From a virus: a stretch of DNA of 64,000 nt. Shown piece by piece: positions 1 to 8,334 of the stretch. Within the stretch, counting starts at the first letter, position 1. The number at the start of each line of letters is the position of its first letter. The notes below the pieces were generated by a model. It saw only the letters and a program-made list of their open reading frames with translations. It ran no database searches and was not told the origin of the DNA. The stretch spans positions 19,914-83,913 of IMG/VR virus record IMGVR_UViG_3300019880_000001. One strand, 5' to 3'. Both the position numbers and the translations under genes were made by a program.

Positions 1-272
1 CGTTCGTCGCTGAGTTCGCCCTCGAACCTCTCTCGTTGCTTGTCGAGCTTGTCACCGAGGCTTGCGGTTACAGCTTCTTTGGAGGCTTGCAGCGCTTCGT
101 ACTGCTTCTTCTGTTCTTCGATGCGAGCCTCGAGCGCGCCGACTAGCTTCGCGTCTTTCCCGCGCATCATGCCCCACACCGCGCCGACGCCGGCGACCGC
201 CATCGTGAGCAAGTATGGCCCTATTCCATGGGTCAGGTCTTGCGCCACGTTCGGTGGAGGCGTGTCGATCAC
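1..272 (-). CDS. Membrane-anchored coiled-coil protein, 3' end beyond window
   Basis: Open reading frame that runs off the left edge of the window; about 90 codons are visible. It starts with GTG at 272, whose GTGA overlaps the stop of the upstream gene, so it is translationally coupled. Residues 18-35 form one hydrophobic, Gly/Ala-rich membrane segment, followed by a charged helix rich in Glu, Lys and Gln that looks like a coiled coil. Last visible gene of the leftmost minus-strand operon. A small membrane protein with a cytoplasmic or virion-interior coiled coil; function unknown. Confidence 0.7.
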   Translation of the reverse strand, partial: MIDTPPPNVAQDLTHGIGPYLLTMAVAGVGAVWGMMRGKDAKLVGALEARIEEQKKQYEALQASKEAVTASLGDKLDKQRERFEGELSDE

Positions 273-742
273 TCCGGTTCAGGCTCCGGTAACGTTGCTG
301 GGGGGATGGCTGGAGCGCTGATCCCAAGGTGCTGCTCGATCATGGCGAGCCTGATGCTTAGCGCTTGCTGCTCTGTCGAAAGCTTGTGCGAGCGGTTCCG
401 AAGCTGACGAAGCCACTTGGCGTGTTCGTCGCCGCGTTTCGCCTCGTCACGAATCAGTTTGGCGTGCTCGTCTCCACGTTGTGTTTCTCGTTGGTAGTGC
501 TCCGCGATCATGCTTCTGATGTCGTGCACCGCCAACAAGATGCGCTCGTCTCGCTTGTCGATCTGTCCGATCAAGTCCTGACGAAAGTGACCGAAAACTT
601 CGAGTACGTCTTCCACGCTGGGGGATTTGATCGGTTGGGTCTTCCCGAAACTTTCGGGAGCAGGAACTCCGGCCTCAGTTGTGCGCTCCCACGGCGGCGG
701 AACCATCTCTTCGATCGAGTCGGGGACGTGTTCGTCGCTCAT
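269..742 (-). CDS. Small charged, probably coiled-coil protein
   Basis: 157 residues. ATG at 742 overlaps the upstream stop as ATGA; the downstream gene starts on its own stop codon. The N-terminal third is acidic and Pro-rich; the middle has heptad-like, Arg/Glu/Asp-rich stretches with a near-repeat (QRGDEHAKLIRDEA, then KRGDEHAKWLRQL); the C-terminus is Pro/Glu-rich. No membrane segment. No family recognised. It sits between a membrane protein and a membrane-anchored coiled-coil protein and could bridge them. Confidence 0.7.
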   Translation of the reverse strand: MSDEHVPDSIEEMVPPPWERTTEAGVPAPESFGKTQPIKSPSVEDVLEVFGHFRQDLIGQIDKRDERILLAVHDIRSMIAEHYQRETQRGDEHAKLIRDEAKRGDEHAKWLRQLRNRSHKLSTEQQALSIRLAMIEQHLGISAPAIPPATLPEPEPE

Positions 743-1575
743 GTGTGGCTCGGCTCGATCTGCTGCTTGCGGGGTACGTAATAGACGATGAGCGCGCCAA
801 CAACCAGCGCGGCCGTGCCTGCGGCGGCGATCCCAGCCCAGTGGAGCGTTTTGGGTAACCCCTTCGCGGTTTCGGTGAGCCCTACGGTAGTGGCTTCTAC
901 CATATCGTGTACTTCTCCGAGCAGCTCGCCTGCGGAGTAGCCGATGAGTTCGATGACACCCTTCGTGGAGATGTAGGACCCCTCGATGCGCGCGCGGATC
1001 TCCTGTTGGAGGCTGAACGATGGCACGTCCGGGAGATGCAACGGGATGTTCCAGAGCTTCGAGAGCGCGATCAGCTCTTGCGTGTAGGGGCCGCCGACGC
1101 GCATGACGACGTCTTGGTGCCACTTGAGCATCGACGACGCGCCGGCAAGGAGATCGGCGCTCGACTTGTCCTTCCAGGCATTCCACTGCGTCAGGATGCC
1201 GCCCGGGTCCGTGTTGCTCGTACGAATGCGCGCGAGCGACAACGAGGAGCAAAACTCCTGGTTCGCGCTCGGGGGGATCTGAGCTTTGGTGAAGATGCCC
1301 GGCGGACACTGTTTCGTGTCCGGTAGGCTCTCGAGGAGGTCGGCCAAGTTCCGCCAGAGCGCGAGCTGCGCTCCGATGTACGGGTCCCACTCTTGCCGGT
1401 ACGCGAGCAAATCTCCGACGTCGCCGACCCCGACGCCACTCAGCCCCGAGTTGAGCGACGGATCGAGCGCGATGACGCGACGGCCGCCGTAGTAGATCCC
1501 CTCTGGTCGGATGATGGGGCACTCTCCGAGCCCCAACACCGGACGGCCACCGAAGGAAACGGTTTCGTTGATCAT
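739..1575 (-). CDS. Tag-A membrane protein (GRPVLGLGE N-terminus, C-terminal membrane segment)
   Basis: 278 residues. ATG at 1575 overlaps the upstream stop (ATGA). Residues 9-18 carry GGRPVLGLGE, one of four copies of a short N-terminal motif in this window. A largely helical, Trp-containing body follows, then one strong membrane segment near residues 247-268 and a short basic tail ending at the C-terminus. No enzyme motif seen. The shared tag with two upstream neighbours and a protein at 25342 suggests a common docking or targeting function in the particle; that is inference. Confidence 0.75.
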   Translation of the reverse strand: MINETVSFGGRPVLGLGECPIIRPEGIYYGGRRVIALDPSLNSGLSGVGVGDVGDLLAYRQEWDPYIGAQLALWRNLADLLESLPDTKQCPPGIFTKAQIPPSANQEFCSSLSLARIRTSNTDPGGILTQWNAWKDKSSADLLAGASSMLKWHQDVVMRVGGPYTQELIALSKLWNIPLHLPDVPSFSLQQEIRARIEGSYISTKGVIELIGYSAGELLGEVHDMVEATTVGLTETAKGLPKTLHWAGIAAAGTAALVVGALIVYYVPRKQQIEPSHT

Positions 1576-1754
1576 CGTTTTTTCTTCTTTCGAACCTTGT
1601 GCGCGACCTCTTCGATGGCCCATCCGGCTGCCGCGCTCACAACGCTCGATGCGATCAACATCGGCCACGGTGACGCCGTCTTCGTGGTCGGCGGTGAAGG
1701 ATCGGAGCTTTCACCGAAACCGACTACGGGATGGCCGCCGTAGTGGACGATCAT
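1572..1754 (-). CDS. Tag-A small membrane protein, 60 aa
   Basis: 60 residues; ATG at 1754 overlaps the upstream stop by ATGA. Begins MIVHYGGHPVVGFGES, a clear copy of the tag-A motif, then a Ser/Pro linker, one membrane segment around residues 30-50 and a polybasic end (VRKKKKR). Layout tag, membrane segment, basic tail is that expected of a peptide with its tail facing nucleic acid or the cytoplasm. Confidence 0.75.
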   Translation of the reverse strand: MIVHYGGHPVVGFGESSDPSPPTTKTASPWPMLIASSVVSAAAGWAIEEVAHKVRKKKKR

Positions 1755-2467
1755 GACTTGTCTCGCGCCCACGCCTTGAACATCATGAGCACACCCATCT
1801 CTGGGATGCCTGCGGTTGGTATTTCGGCCACGGACGTCAACGGTGCGGTTACGGGCGCGTCGACCATGTAGCGGTACGCACCAGGACCGAGATCATCGTC
1901 TTCTGGCCAGTTGGGTGGAAGCAAAGATCCTGGCGGGTACGCGACGGCGTTCAGCTCCGGCTTCGTCGCTGCCGCCGCCTCGAACATGCGACTGCCTTGG
2001 GCGATGAACTCCGGCGGGAGCGGTATGCCGCTCATCCCTGCGACTGCGACGGCGATCCGTTGTCCGGCTTTGACGGTGCTGTTCGCTTGGACTGGCTTCC
2101 ACCCCGACGCCGCCGGCGACGGTGCCGGTGTCGGCACTGGTGTTATCGGTACGGGTGACGGAGAGACTGTCGCCGCCGGCGTCGTCGATGTGGGGTTGGC
2201 TGCGCGCTCTTTCTTCGCAGCGGTGTTGACGATGTGCATGCCGACAGCGGCTCCGGCTATTACGCCCCCGAAGCCGCCTACGATCGCGCCGGCAGCCGTT
2301 CCGACGCCCGCTTTGATCATTTGCCCGACAACGGTTCCGCCGATCACACCCACGACGAGTCCGACAGCCGGCGCGACGATTATCCCCTCGAGCAGCGCCT
2401 TCTCTCCTTCTTCGTCGCCGAAACCGACAACCGACACACCGTTGAGAGAAATTCGTTCGTGCATCAT
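1751..2467 (-). CDS. Tag-A membrane protein with glycine-zipper hairpin and Pro-rich linker
   Basis: 238 residues; ATG at 2467 overlaps the upstream stop (ATGA). Residues 8-18 contain the tag-A motif (NGVSVVGFGDE). Residues 26-80 are two Gly/Ala/Val membrane helices with repeated GxxxG spacing (glycine zipper). A Pro/Thr/Ser linker at about 95-120 leads to a 115-residue soluble domain with no recognised fold. Glycine-zipper hairpins are common in bacterial outer-membrane and viral membrane proteins. Function unknown. Confidence 0.75.
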   Translation of the reverse strand: MMHERISLNGVSVVGFGDEEGEKALLEGIIVAPAVGLVVGVIGGTVVGQMIKAGVGTAAGAIVGGFGGVIAGAAVGMHIVNTAAKKERAANPTSTTPAATVSPSPVPITPVPTPAPSPAASGWKPVQANSTVKAGQRIAVAVAGMSGIPLPPEFIAQGSRMFEAAAATKPELNAVAYPPGSLLPPNWPEDDDLGPGAYRYMVDAPVTAPLTSVAEIPTAGIPEMGVLMMFKAWARDKS

Positions 2468-2883
2468 GACGCGCGTCTCCAGTGAACCAATGTGGCAGTG
2501 GTCCCTACGGCGAGGCTGATCACCGTGAGGACACCGATCGTGCGGTCCAAACCCGAGCCGGACGGCGGAGCGATACCAGCCCCCTCCGACGTCCCGCCCG
2601 GGAGGTAGATGCCTGCGCTTCGGAAGCAACCCTGCACGAAGTCATTCTTCTCGTCGCGGCCCCAAGCGCGCGGCTCGACACGAATGAGCGTCGTGACGCC
2701 GGGGAGCGGGTAGCTCTCGGTCGCTCCGAGCGGCACGGAAGGATCGGCGACGATGGCTTTCGCGCGCTGCGCTAGAGCGTCCGGAATCGGACCGTCTGCG
2801 TCAGACCACGTGCGCCACCCATCCGGGGTCGGTACGACCGGACACTGAGCTGCAAGCTGGGATCCGGCGCCGAATTGGGCCAT
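2464..2883 (-). CDS. Small protein with C-terminal membrane anchor
   Basis: 139 residues, first gene of the leftmost minus-strand operon. ATG at 2883. A soluble N-terminal domain of about 110 residues containing several Trp and Pro residues is followed by a single membrane helix (residues 113-134) and a short basic end (HWRRAS). Tail-anchored layout. No family recognised. Confidence 0.75.
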   Translation of the reverse strand: MAQFGAGSQLAAQCPVVPTPDGWRTWSDADGPIPDALAQRAKAIVADPSVPLGATESYPLPGVTTLIRVEPRAWGRDEKNDFVQGCFRSAGIYLPGGTSEGAGIAPPSGSGLDRTIGVLTVISLAVGTTATLVHWRRAS

Positions 2884-2908
2884 CCCAGGTTAGAGTACGC
2901 GCAACGCC

Positions 2909-2938
2909 TTGACACGTCTACTCGCAGGGGCGTAAGTA
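2909..2938 (+). promoter_or_regulatory. Possible promoter for the 2967 operon
   Basis: TTGACA at 2909-2914 is a perfect -35 match; the best -10 at 18 bp is TAAGTA (2933-2938), which is weak. It lies in the 83-bp gap between divergent genes, upstream of a ribbon-helix-helix regulator. A minus-strand promoter for the 2883 operon must also lie here, but I see no convincing match. Confidence 0.3.
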
Positions 2939-2966
2939 TACCCAAGGGTAAACGACGGCGAAACGG

Positions 2967-3170
2967 ATGGTAACCCCTGTGAAGATTCCGACGAAAACCA
3001 GATTCGTAGGACTCAAATTTACCCCCGAGCAGCACCGCGAAATAGCGGAACGTGCTGGTCATTCTGGGATTCACTTGAGCGCTTGGATGCGATCGATTTT
3101 AGTCCAGGCTGCCAACCAGAAGCCACGCAAGGGGTATCTTCGTATTCGCGAGCCAGACGGAGCGACCTGA
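2967..3170 (+). CDS. Ribbon-helix-helix DNA-binding protein
   Basis: 67 residues. After a short basic arm the sequence TRFVGLKFTPEQHREIAERA and a following helix with LSAWMRSIL match the beta-strand, helix, turn, helix pattern of ribbon-helix-helix proteins (Arc/CopG/MobC type), where the strand residues read DNA as a dimer. Likely a transcription regulator of its own divergent region or operon; a relaxosome accessory role as in MobC is an alternative, but no relaxase is seen. Confidence 0.6.
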   Translation: MVTPVKIPTKTRFVGLKFTPEQHREIAERAGHSGIHLSAWMRSILVQAANQKPRKGYLRIREPDGAT

Positions 3171-3761
3171 ATGGATCCTCGCAAACTGATGGGTTTCCAA
3201 GTTCCTGGGGACCAGAAGGTGCCCATTCCGGTCCGTGACTGGAATGGGATGAAGCTCGCGCTGTGGCGCAGCAAGACGGCGTGGGAGATCGCGGCGCGAG
3301 AGGCCGCTACGATCTTGAACCAGTGCGCGCACGCGGACGGCTGCGAAGCCGTGCGGGACGAGACGAGGCCGTGCCGGTCAGACGTCTACGCAAGGGACCC
3401 TCAGGGTCCCGACGAGACGGATGAGGCGTACGCGCAGCGTCCCGGTGTTCTCGTCCAAAGCGGGTGCCCCGATCGTGAGCGCCGGATGAGCGCGCTCGTC
3501 ATCCTCAACGCCGCGCGCATGTTCGCGCCGGTCGACGTCCGGCGTCCTTCCAGCGAACCGTACTTCGCCCCGAGCCGCGAATACTTCAGTGAAGTGCTCG
3601 CAGAGCTTAGTGCCGCACAGATCGAGCTAGAGGCCCTCCGCGAAGCGCTGCGCGCAGCAGACGTGCCGGTACCCTCACCGCCCGAGCTCGCGCCGTCTAC
3701 TCTCACCGAACGCGCACCGCCCCCACAACTACCGCCCGCACCACTCGAGGAGTCACAGTGA
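3171..3761 (+). CDS. Unknown protein with Pro-rich C-terminus
   Basis: 196 residues. ATG directly follows the upstream stop. A mixed N-terminal domain of about 120 residues with four Cys is followed by a helix (SEVLAELSAAQIELEALR) and a Pro/Ala/Glu-rich tail from about residue 165. No membrane segment or known motif. Co-transcribed with the GroES-like and RadC-like genes. Confidence 0.7.
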   Translation: MDPRKLMGFQVPGDQKVPIPVRDWNGMKLALWRSKTAWEIAAREAATILNQCAHADGCEAVRDETRPCRSDVYARDPQGPDETDEAYAQRPGVLVQSGCPDRERRMSALVILNAARMFAPVDVRRPSSEPYFAPSREYFSEVLAELSAAQIELEALREALRAADVPVPSPPELAPSTLTERAPPPQLPPAPLEESQ

Positions 3762-4129
3762 AATTCGTACCCAGGCGCAACCAAGTCATCGGCCGTGTGG
3801 TCATCAGACGAACCCTGACGTCGATCGTTTTGGTCGACGAGTCGAAGGTCACGAAGTTCATCTTGATCGACGCGGTCGGCGAGGAAGCCGCCGCGAACGG
3901 AGTCAAGGTCGGTGACGTGATCGTGCCGTTGACGATCAACAACATCATGCTCAACAACGGCTTCCGGCCTGTGCTCGACGAGAAGAACATCGCGTTCTTC
4001 GTGACGGACATCGCGCCGGGCGAGCTCATGGTTCAGACGGACAGCGGCAGCAAGTACGTCCCACTCGATGCGGAGGACGCGGCGCAATCTCTCGGCGCGC
4101 CCAGTGTCGACCAAGAAGAGGCAGCTTGA
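3758..4129 (+). CDS. GroES-like (chaperonin-10 fold) protein
   Basis: 123 residues, GTG start overlapping the upstream stop as GTGA. Residues 8-95 follow the GroES barrel pattern: an opening strand VIGRVVIRR, a SIVL strand, the hallmark VKVGDVIV, and a closing strand near LMVQTDSG. The usual GGIVL mobile loop is replaced, and the C-terminal 20 residues are extra. GroES homologues cap GroEL; viral versions (such as T4 gp31) help fold capsid proteins. No GroEL is present in the window, so it would have to work with the host chaperonin. Call made by eye from pattern only. Confidence 0.5.
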   Translation: MKFVPRRNQVIGRVVIRRTLTSIVLVDESKVTKFILIDAVGEEAAANGVKVGDVIVPLTINNIMLNNGFRPVLDEKNIAFFVTDIAPGELMVQTDSGSKYVPLDAEDAAQSLGAPSVDQEEAA

Positions 4130-4803
4130 CGTACGGCGCTCGTGACATCATTCGGCGTCAACGCGCCGATTGCGCGTGCGAGACACCCGCACGCGCACCC
4201 GCTCGTGCGTTCGTTCGCGAAAGCGGCGGACGGATCGTACGTCCGCGCGCGTTCATGCGCGCAGAGGTCTTCGAGCGCGCCAAGACTCACCGGCCGCGCG
4301 ACGCCGAGCCGATCGTGCTCGCAGGCAAGCCCGGCTCGAAGTGTCGGCCGTTCCTCAAGGTCGAGAAGGACGCCGAGAAGTTCGCAGCGTGCAACGCGCT
4401 CGCCGACGAGCTCGGGCCCCTCAACGAGCCCGAGAAGATGTACCAGATCATCGAAGACGCCATCGGAGATGAGGTCAACGAAGTCTTCGGCGTTCTGATG
4501 CTCGACATCCACTTGCGTTTCAAGGGTCTCGCCGAGACCGGGCGCGGAGAGCCGTCGAGCGTGATGGCGCCTTTGAAGCCGACGCTTCAGATGGCGCTCA
4601 TCTCCGGTGCAGATTCGATCGTGTTGTGGCACGTGCACCCCTCCGGGATCGAAGCCGAGCCCAGCGACGCGGACAAGGAAACCACAGAAGCGTTCGCCGA
4701 AGCGTGCGAGGCCATCGACCTGCCGCTACTGGATCACTTGATCATCGGCGGTGACATTCGGAACCGTAGCTACTTCAGTTTCGCAGAGGACGGCTTACTA
4801 TGA
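4126..4803 (+). CDS. RadC-like JAMM/MPN domain protein
   Basis: 225 residues if the TTG at 4126 (TTGA overlap with upstream stop) is used; an ATG at 4255 would give 182. The C-terminal half contains HVHPSG followed by PSDADKETTEAF, which is the metal-binding HxHPSG...PSxxD signature of RadC/JAB proteins, then LLDHLIIGG and YFSFAEDG as in RadC. The family keeps a zinc-protease fold; its biochemical role in RadC proteins is unsettled, and phage and mobile-element copies are common. The low-complexity Arg/Ala-rich first 45 residues may not be translated. Confidence 0.7.
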   Translation: MTYGARDIIRRQRADCACETPARAPARAFVRESGGRIVRPRAFMRAEVFERAKTHRPRDAEPIVLAGKPGSKCRPFLKVEKDAEKFAACNALADELGPLNEPEKMYQIIEDAIGDEVNEVFGVLMLDIHLRFKGLAETGRGEPSSVMAPLKPTLQMALISGADSIVLWHVHPSGIEAEPSDADKETTEAFAEACEAIDLPLLDHLIIGGDIRNRSYFSFAEDGLL

Positions 4804-5210
4804 ACGCGCCCGCCAACAATCAGAGGCGCTTGCCGGCGCCGAACCCGAACTCACCCGTGCTCACTCGGATGATTTCCGATCCGTTCTTCAACGAGCAGCC
4901 CGAAGCGATCACCTGGACGCTCTATGCAGATCACCCGCTCGCGACGGGCATGAAGGTGGTACGGATGTTCGTCAATCACGACGGTGTCGAAGTGTATTCG
5001 GCGCCCGCAGATCCGTCGAGACCATGCCTGCGCAACATCATTCCGATCTCGAAGGTGCGTCTCACCGAAGAATCGATGCCGTTCACCCTCTTCGCCGAAG
5101 AGCTGACCGACGCCGAAACAGAAGAAGACGATGACGACGACGACGAAGATGATCCGGAACCGGAGCCCGGTGAGAGCTCAACGGTCACGTCGGGTACCAC
5201 GTCGTCTTGA
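4800..5210 (+). CDS. Unknown protein with acidic tail
   Basis: 136 residues, ATGA overlap with the RadC-like gene. The N-terminal 100 residues look globular (TWTLYADHPLATGMKVV, then a strand-rich stretch); residues 105-125 are almost all Asp/Glu. Acidic tails are frequent in nucleic-acid mimics and in proteins that partner basic ones, of which this window has several. No family recognised. Confidence 0.7.
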   Translation: MNAPANNQRRLPAPNPNSPVLTRMISDPFFNEQPEAITWTLYADHPLATGMKVVRMFVNHDGVEVYSAPADPSRPCLRNIIPISKVRLTEESMPFTLFAEELTDAETEEDDDDDDEDDPEPEPGESSTVTSGTTSS

Positions 5211-5227
5211 AAGCAGGACTTGTCAGA

Positions 5228-6847
5228 ATGTCTCGCGGCAGTAGAAAACGCGAGCAGGACGCAAGCGAGCGCCACTCGGGTGCAGCCGGCATACCCGCTC
5301 AAGAAGACGAAGCCGACATCTTGGAAGAGGTGGGCGGCGAACGCGACGAAGGCGGAGAGCTCATGGTAGACGAGGCGTCTGTCGTGGCCGTAGGCGCGGT
5401 CGACGCCGACAGCGTGCGCACCAATCGGCGCATGGACGCTGTCGTGAAGAAGAAGCGTGGAGGCGAGAAGCACGTCACGTTCAACACCGACGACTTGCTC
5501 ACCATGTACGAGAGCTTGATCAAGGTGTGGGCTCCGAACACGCTCGACATCAGTGTCAGGCGCATGACCGGCTCCGCAGTCACGCGGGTGATCACCAGCC
5601 GTCCTCGATCTGGGGTGGAGCTCTACGAAGCGATCAGGGCCATGCACGGCCTGTGCGAGGAGTCCGAGTACGAGGTCAAGTTCCTCGACACCAACCGCAA
5701 AATGTATCGCGGCACCGGCCGAATCACGATGCCGGACACGCGCGTTACATCGCCGCAAGGACAATCGCCCATGTACCCGCCGAACGGTGCGCCTCTAGGA
5801 TACCCTCCGCCGCAAACGTACCCGCCTCAGCAGGTGCCTCAAGCGGCCCCCGTAGGCGCTCCGCCCGGATCTGATCCGATGGCGATGATGCACCAGATGT
5901 TTCAACTGTTCCAACAGATGCAAGCGTCGGTGCAACCGCAGTCGCCGTTCCAAGCACCGCAAATGCCGGCAACCGCGCCGGTGTCTTCACCGCAAGTCGG
6001 ACCCATGGATCCGATGGCGATGATGAATCAGATGTTTCAGATGTTCCAGCAAATGCAGGGGCAGCAACCCGTGCACGCAGCTCCTCAGCCCGTAGCGGCG
6101 CCGGCGCCTGCTCCGTCGCCGCCAGGAGGGATCGATCAGTTGGCGATGCTGGAGCGGTGCTTCGAGCTCTTCCAGAAAATGCAGCCACCGCCGGCGCCGG
6201 TTAGCCGTGGGCCGTTCCAGCGCGACCCACGGGCTCCTTACTACCCGCAAGGAGAACGGGCGGGTGGCCCAGAGCGTACCGGCGCACCGCAGCAACACCA
6301 ACCGCCCCAGCGCCCTCCGTCGATGGTCGAGCAGTTCCGCGAATCGATCGGCATCGTGCGTACAGCACGGAGCATGCTCGACGAAATGGAAGGGCTGATG
6401 CCCGGAAGCTCCCAAGAGGCACCTACGGTGTCGGGCTTGGGCGACGACGATGAGGATAGCCCGATCAAGATCATCGACACCGGCGCCGGAAAGATCGTCG
6501 TCAACAAGCACGACGGCGGCATGCGCCTCTGGGAATCCGGCTTCGCGAACCTGCCCGACATCCTCAAGTGGGGTGGCGAGCAGATCCAGAAGATCAACAA
6601 GACGAACTCCGAGCGCCAACTGCAACAGCAGCAGCCACGACAGCAACTCCCGCCCGGCTACGTCGAGGTGCACCCCGGATACCGCCCACCGCCCGGGTAC
6701 GTGGCGGTCGCAGTCGATCAAGAGCAACCGCAGCAAGAGGAGAGGCTTCCTCCGCCGCCCACGAACTTGCCTCCGCCGATCCATTCGTCGCCATCGAGGG
6801 AAGCGTGGGGCGAGCCAGTGATCACCGATCAAGTCGAGAACGAGTAG
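5228..6847 (+). CDS. Pro/Gln-rich protein with three MFQ-FQQMQ helical repeats
   Basis: 539 residues from ATG 5228 (AGGA nine bases upstream); a TTG at 5207 overlapping the upstream stop is possible. Residues 75-175 look globular with alternating strands and helices. Three near-identical amphipathic segments follow (PMAMMHQMFQLFQQMQ, PMAMMNQMFQMFQQMQ, QLAMLERCFELFQKMQ), separated by Pro/Gln/Ala linkers of about 35-50 residues. A further helical part and a Pro-rich end follow. The repeated Met/Phe faces suggest repeated binding of one partner, perhaps a scaffold or an assembly protein. No family recognised. Confidence 0.75.
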   Translation: MSRGSRKREQDASERHSGAAGIPAQEDEADILEEVGGERDEGGELMVDEASVVAVGAVDADSVRTNRRMDAVVKKKRGGEKHVTFNTDDLLTMYESLIKVWAPNTLDISVRRMTGSAVTRVITSRPRSGVELYEAIRAMHGLCEESEYEVKFLDTNRKMYRGTGRITMPDTRVTSPQGQSPMYPPNGAPLGYPPPQTYPPQQVPQAAPVGAPPGSDPMAMMHQMFQLFQQMQASVQPQSPFQAPQMPATAPVSSPQVGPMDPMAMMNQMFQMFQQMQGQQPVHAAPQPVAAPAPAPSPPGGIDQLAMLERCFELFQKMQPPPAPVSRGPFQRDPRAPYYPQGERAGGPERTGAPQQHQPPQRPPSMVEQFRESIGIVRTARSMLDEMEGLMPGSSQEAPTVSGLGDDDEDSPIKIIDTGAGKIVVNKHDGGMRLWESGFANLPDILKWGGEQIQKINKTNSERQLQQQQPRQQLPPGYVEVHPGYRPPPGYVAVAVDQEQPQQEERLPPPPTNLPPPIHSSPSREAWGEPVITDQVENE

Positions 6848-6855
6848 AGGCCGTC

Positions 6856-7038
6856 GTGCGATACCGCATCATGATGGGCATCACGGTAGAAGCCGGCGGC
6901 GAACGCCAAGCCTACGATCAAGCCAAGAAGCTAGAGGAGCTCCTCAAGGGACCCCTGGTGAAAATGGCGGTCATGGGCGAAGGAATTCAACTTTCCGGCG
7001 ACGGGCGTCCGGTCGTACATCACCCGCAACGCGAATAG
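6856..7038 (+). CDS. Small unknown protein, 60 aa
   Basis: 60 residues from GTG 6856, chosen because AGAGG lies five bases upstream; ATGs at 6871 and 6874 lack a ribosome site. Pattern is strand, helix (AYDQAKKLEELLKGP), strand and a GDGRPVV end. Last gene of the operon before a new promoter-like region. Function unknown. Confidence 0.55.
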   Translation: MRYRIMMGITVEAGGERQAYDQAKKLEELLKGPLVKMAVMGEGIQLSGDGRPVVHHPQRE

Positions 7039-7075
7039 TCGAGCCGAAAAAGCAGACATTGACAACTCGTCTGGA

Positions 7076-7101
7076 CTAGTCCCCGGCGACGCGCGTACCC
7101 T
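7076..7101 (+). promoter_or_regulatory. Candidate short-leader promoter (CTAG-N16-TACCCT)
   Basis: TACCCT at 7096-7101 fits the TAnnnT -10 form and lies six bases before ATG 7108, implying a leaderless or nearly leaderless transcript. CTAG occurs 16 bp upstream (7076-7079). The same CTAG-N16-TACCCT-N6-ATG arrangement recurs before the gene at 37779. A TTGACA at 7059-7064 is too far away to pair with it. Confidence 0.4.
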
Positions 7102-7107
7102 TTGGGG

Positions 7108-8334
7108 ATGCGGGAGTACGTAGTTCAGGCCGGCGACAGTCCCGCGAGCATCGCCGCGAAAGACGAGATGGCCGGTTGCCCCAAGTGTGCGATCGATCTC
7201 GTCCGCGCGAATCCCCACAAGAAACCTGTCGTTCACCCGAACGGATTCGCCTCGTTCGAGAGCTTGAGGGCCGGTGAGAAGCTCAGGTTGCCCGAGAAGT
7301 GGTTCAACGGCGATTTGGAGTCTAGACCGCGCGCTTACTTCGCAGCGCTCCCCCACTACGATGGGGTGACCCCCGGCGTCGGCGCACCCAACGTGCTCAA
7401 CGATTACGCCGCGCTCGACGCCGCCGCTGCGAGAGTAGGATCTCTCGCCGCTCTCGGTGATCGAGAGTTCGCTGCCGCCGTCAACAGCGCCGCTGACGCT
7501 GTGGATGCGTCCGTTCGAGAGATAGGCGAAGCGGAAACCGTACCTACCGTCTACGCCGCCCCGTACGCGAGAGATGTGCGCGCAGCGACAGCTCAGGCGA
7601 GGCAGTACAACAACATGGTGCTCGACTCGGCTATCGCCGCCGGCGACACACAAGAGGCGTTCCAAGCACGTACCGAAATCTTGAAGAAGCTCTCGGGCGC
7701 GCTCGGGTCGGCACGCCTCGCGTTGCAATCGTTCTACGGAGACGCCGGGGCGGGCGGCGCCGAGCGACCGGCACCGCCACCGCCTGTACCTGAGATACAA
7801 GTGGATATCGGTCCGGCGACGATCGATCCGAAGCCGGTACCGCCGGCCACCGTCGTCACTTCGGCGCAAGCCGCAGCAGCCGCCATGAGCGCGGACGCCA
7901 ACTACTGCGCGTCGGTTTCTCGGCCTGGGAGCGCAGTCAATTCGGCCGTTCATGCGTTCAAAACGGCTTGGAACTCCTCGAATCCGAGCTCGCCGGTGCC
8001 CATCAACACCAGCACCTACGAGCAGGCAACGGCCGATGCGATCAGGCTCGCGATCGGAGCCGCTCCTACCGCGTGCGGCGCCGGCGCGGCGACTGCGGTC
8101 CCGTCCCCCGCCGCGCCTCCTCTAGTAGTGCCGCCACAGCCGCAAGCGGCGCGTGGGATCGGCTTTGCCGGCATCCTGGGGCTTGGGTTGCTCGGCGCCG
8201 GCGCTGTCGGCGGCGCGATCTACTACGCCACCAAAGCGAAGCCCTCTACTCGTCGTCGTGTGCGCCGAGTAAGCCCACGACGACGATCTGGACAACGCGA
8301 CACCATTGGCCCCTGGAAGAAGGATCCGTCGTGA
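7108..8334 (+). CDS. LysM-domain membrane protein with polybasic tail
   Basis: 408 residues from ATG 7108 (a TTG lies two codons earlier). Residues 1-62 resemble a LysM peptidoglycan-binding domain (YVVQAGDSPASIAAK, closing with GEKLRLPEKW). A helical domain and Pro-rich linker follow. Residues about 250-325 form a module with NYC, VNSAVHAFKTAWN, NPSSPVPI and CGAGAA that is clearly paralogous to one in the 15742 protein. One membrane helix (about 353-375) precedes an Arg-rich tail (RRRVRRVSPRRR). Probably a virion membrane protein with the wall-binding part outside and the basic tail on the DNA side; topology is inferred. Confidence 0.7.
   Translation: MREYVVQAGDSPASIAAKDEMAGCPKCAIDLVRANPHKKPVVHPNGFASFESLRAGEKLRLPEKWFNGDLESRPRAYFAALPHYDGVTPGVGAPNVLNDYAALDAAAARVGSLAALGDREFAAAVNSAADAVDASVREIGEAETVPTVYAAPYARDVRAATAQARQYNNMVLDSAIAAGDTQEAFQARTEILKKLSGALGSARLALQSFYGDAGAGGAERPAPPPPVPEIQVDIGPATIDPKPVPPATVVTSAQAAAAAMSADANYCASVSRPGSAVNSAVHAFKTAWNSSNPSSPVPINTSTYEQATADAIRLAIGAAPTACGAGAATAVPSPAAPPLVVPPQPQAARGIGFAGILGLGLLGAGAVGGAIYYATKAKPSTRRRVRRVSPRRRSGQRDTIGPWKKDPS

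Noticed and set aside
7059-7064. TTGACA as the -35 for the 7108 gene.
   Set aside because: The only good -10 (TACCCT, 7096) is 31 bp away, outside the workable range.
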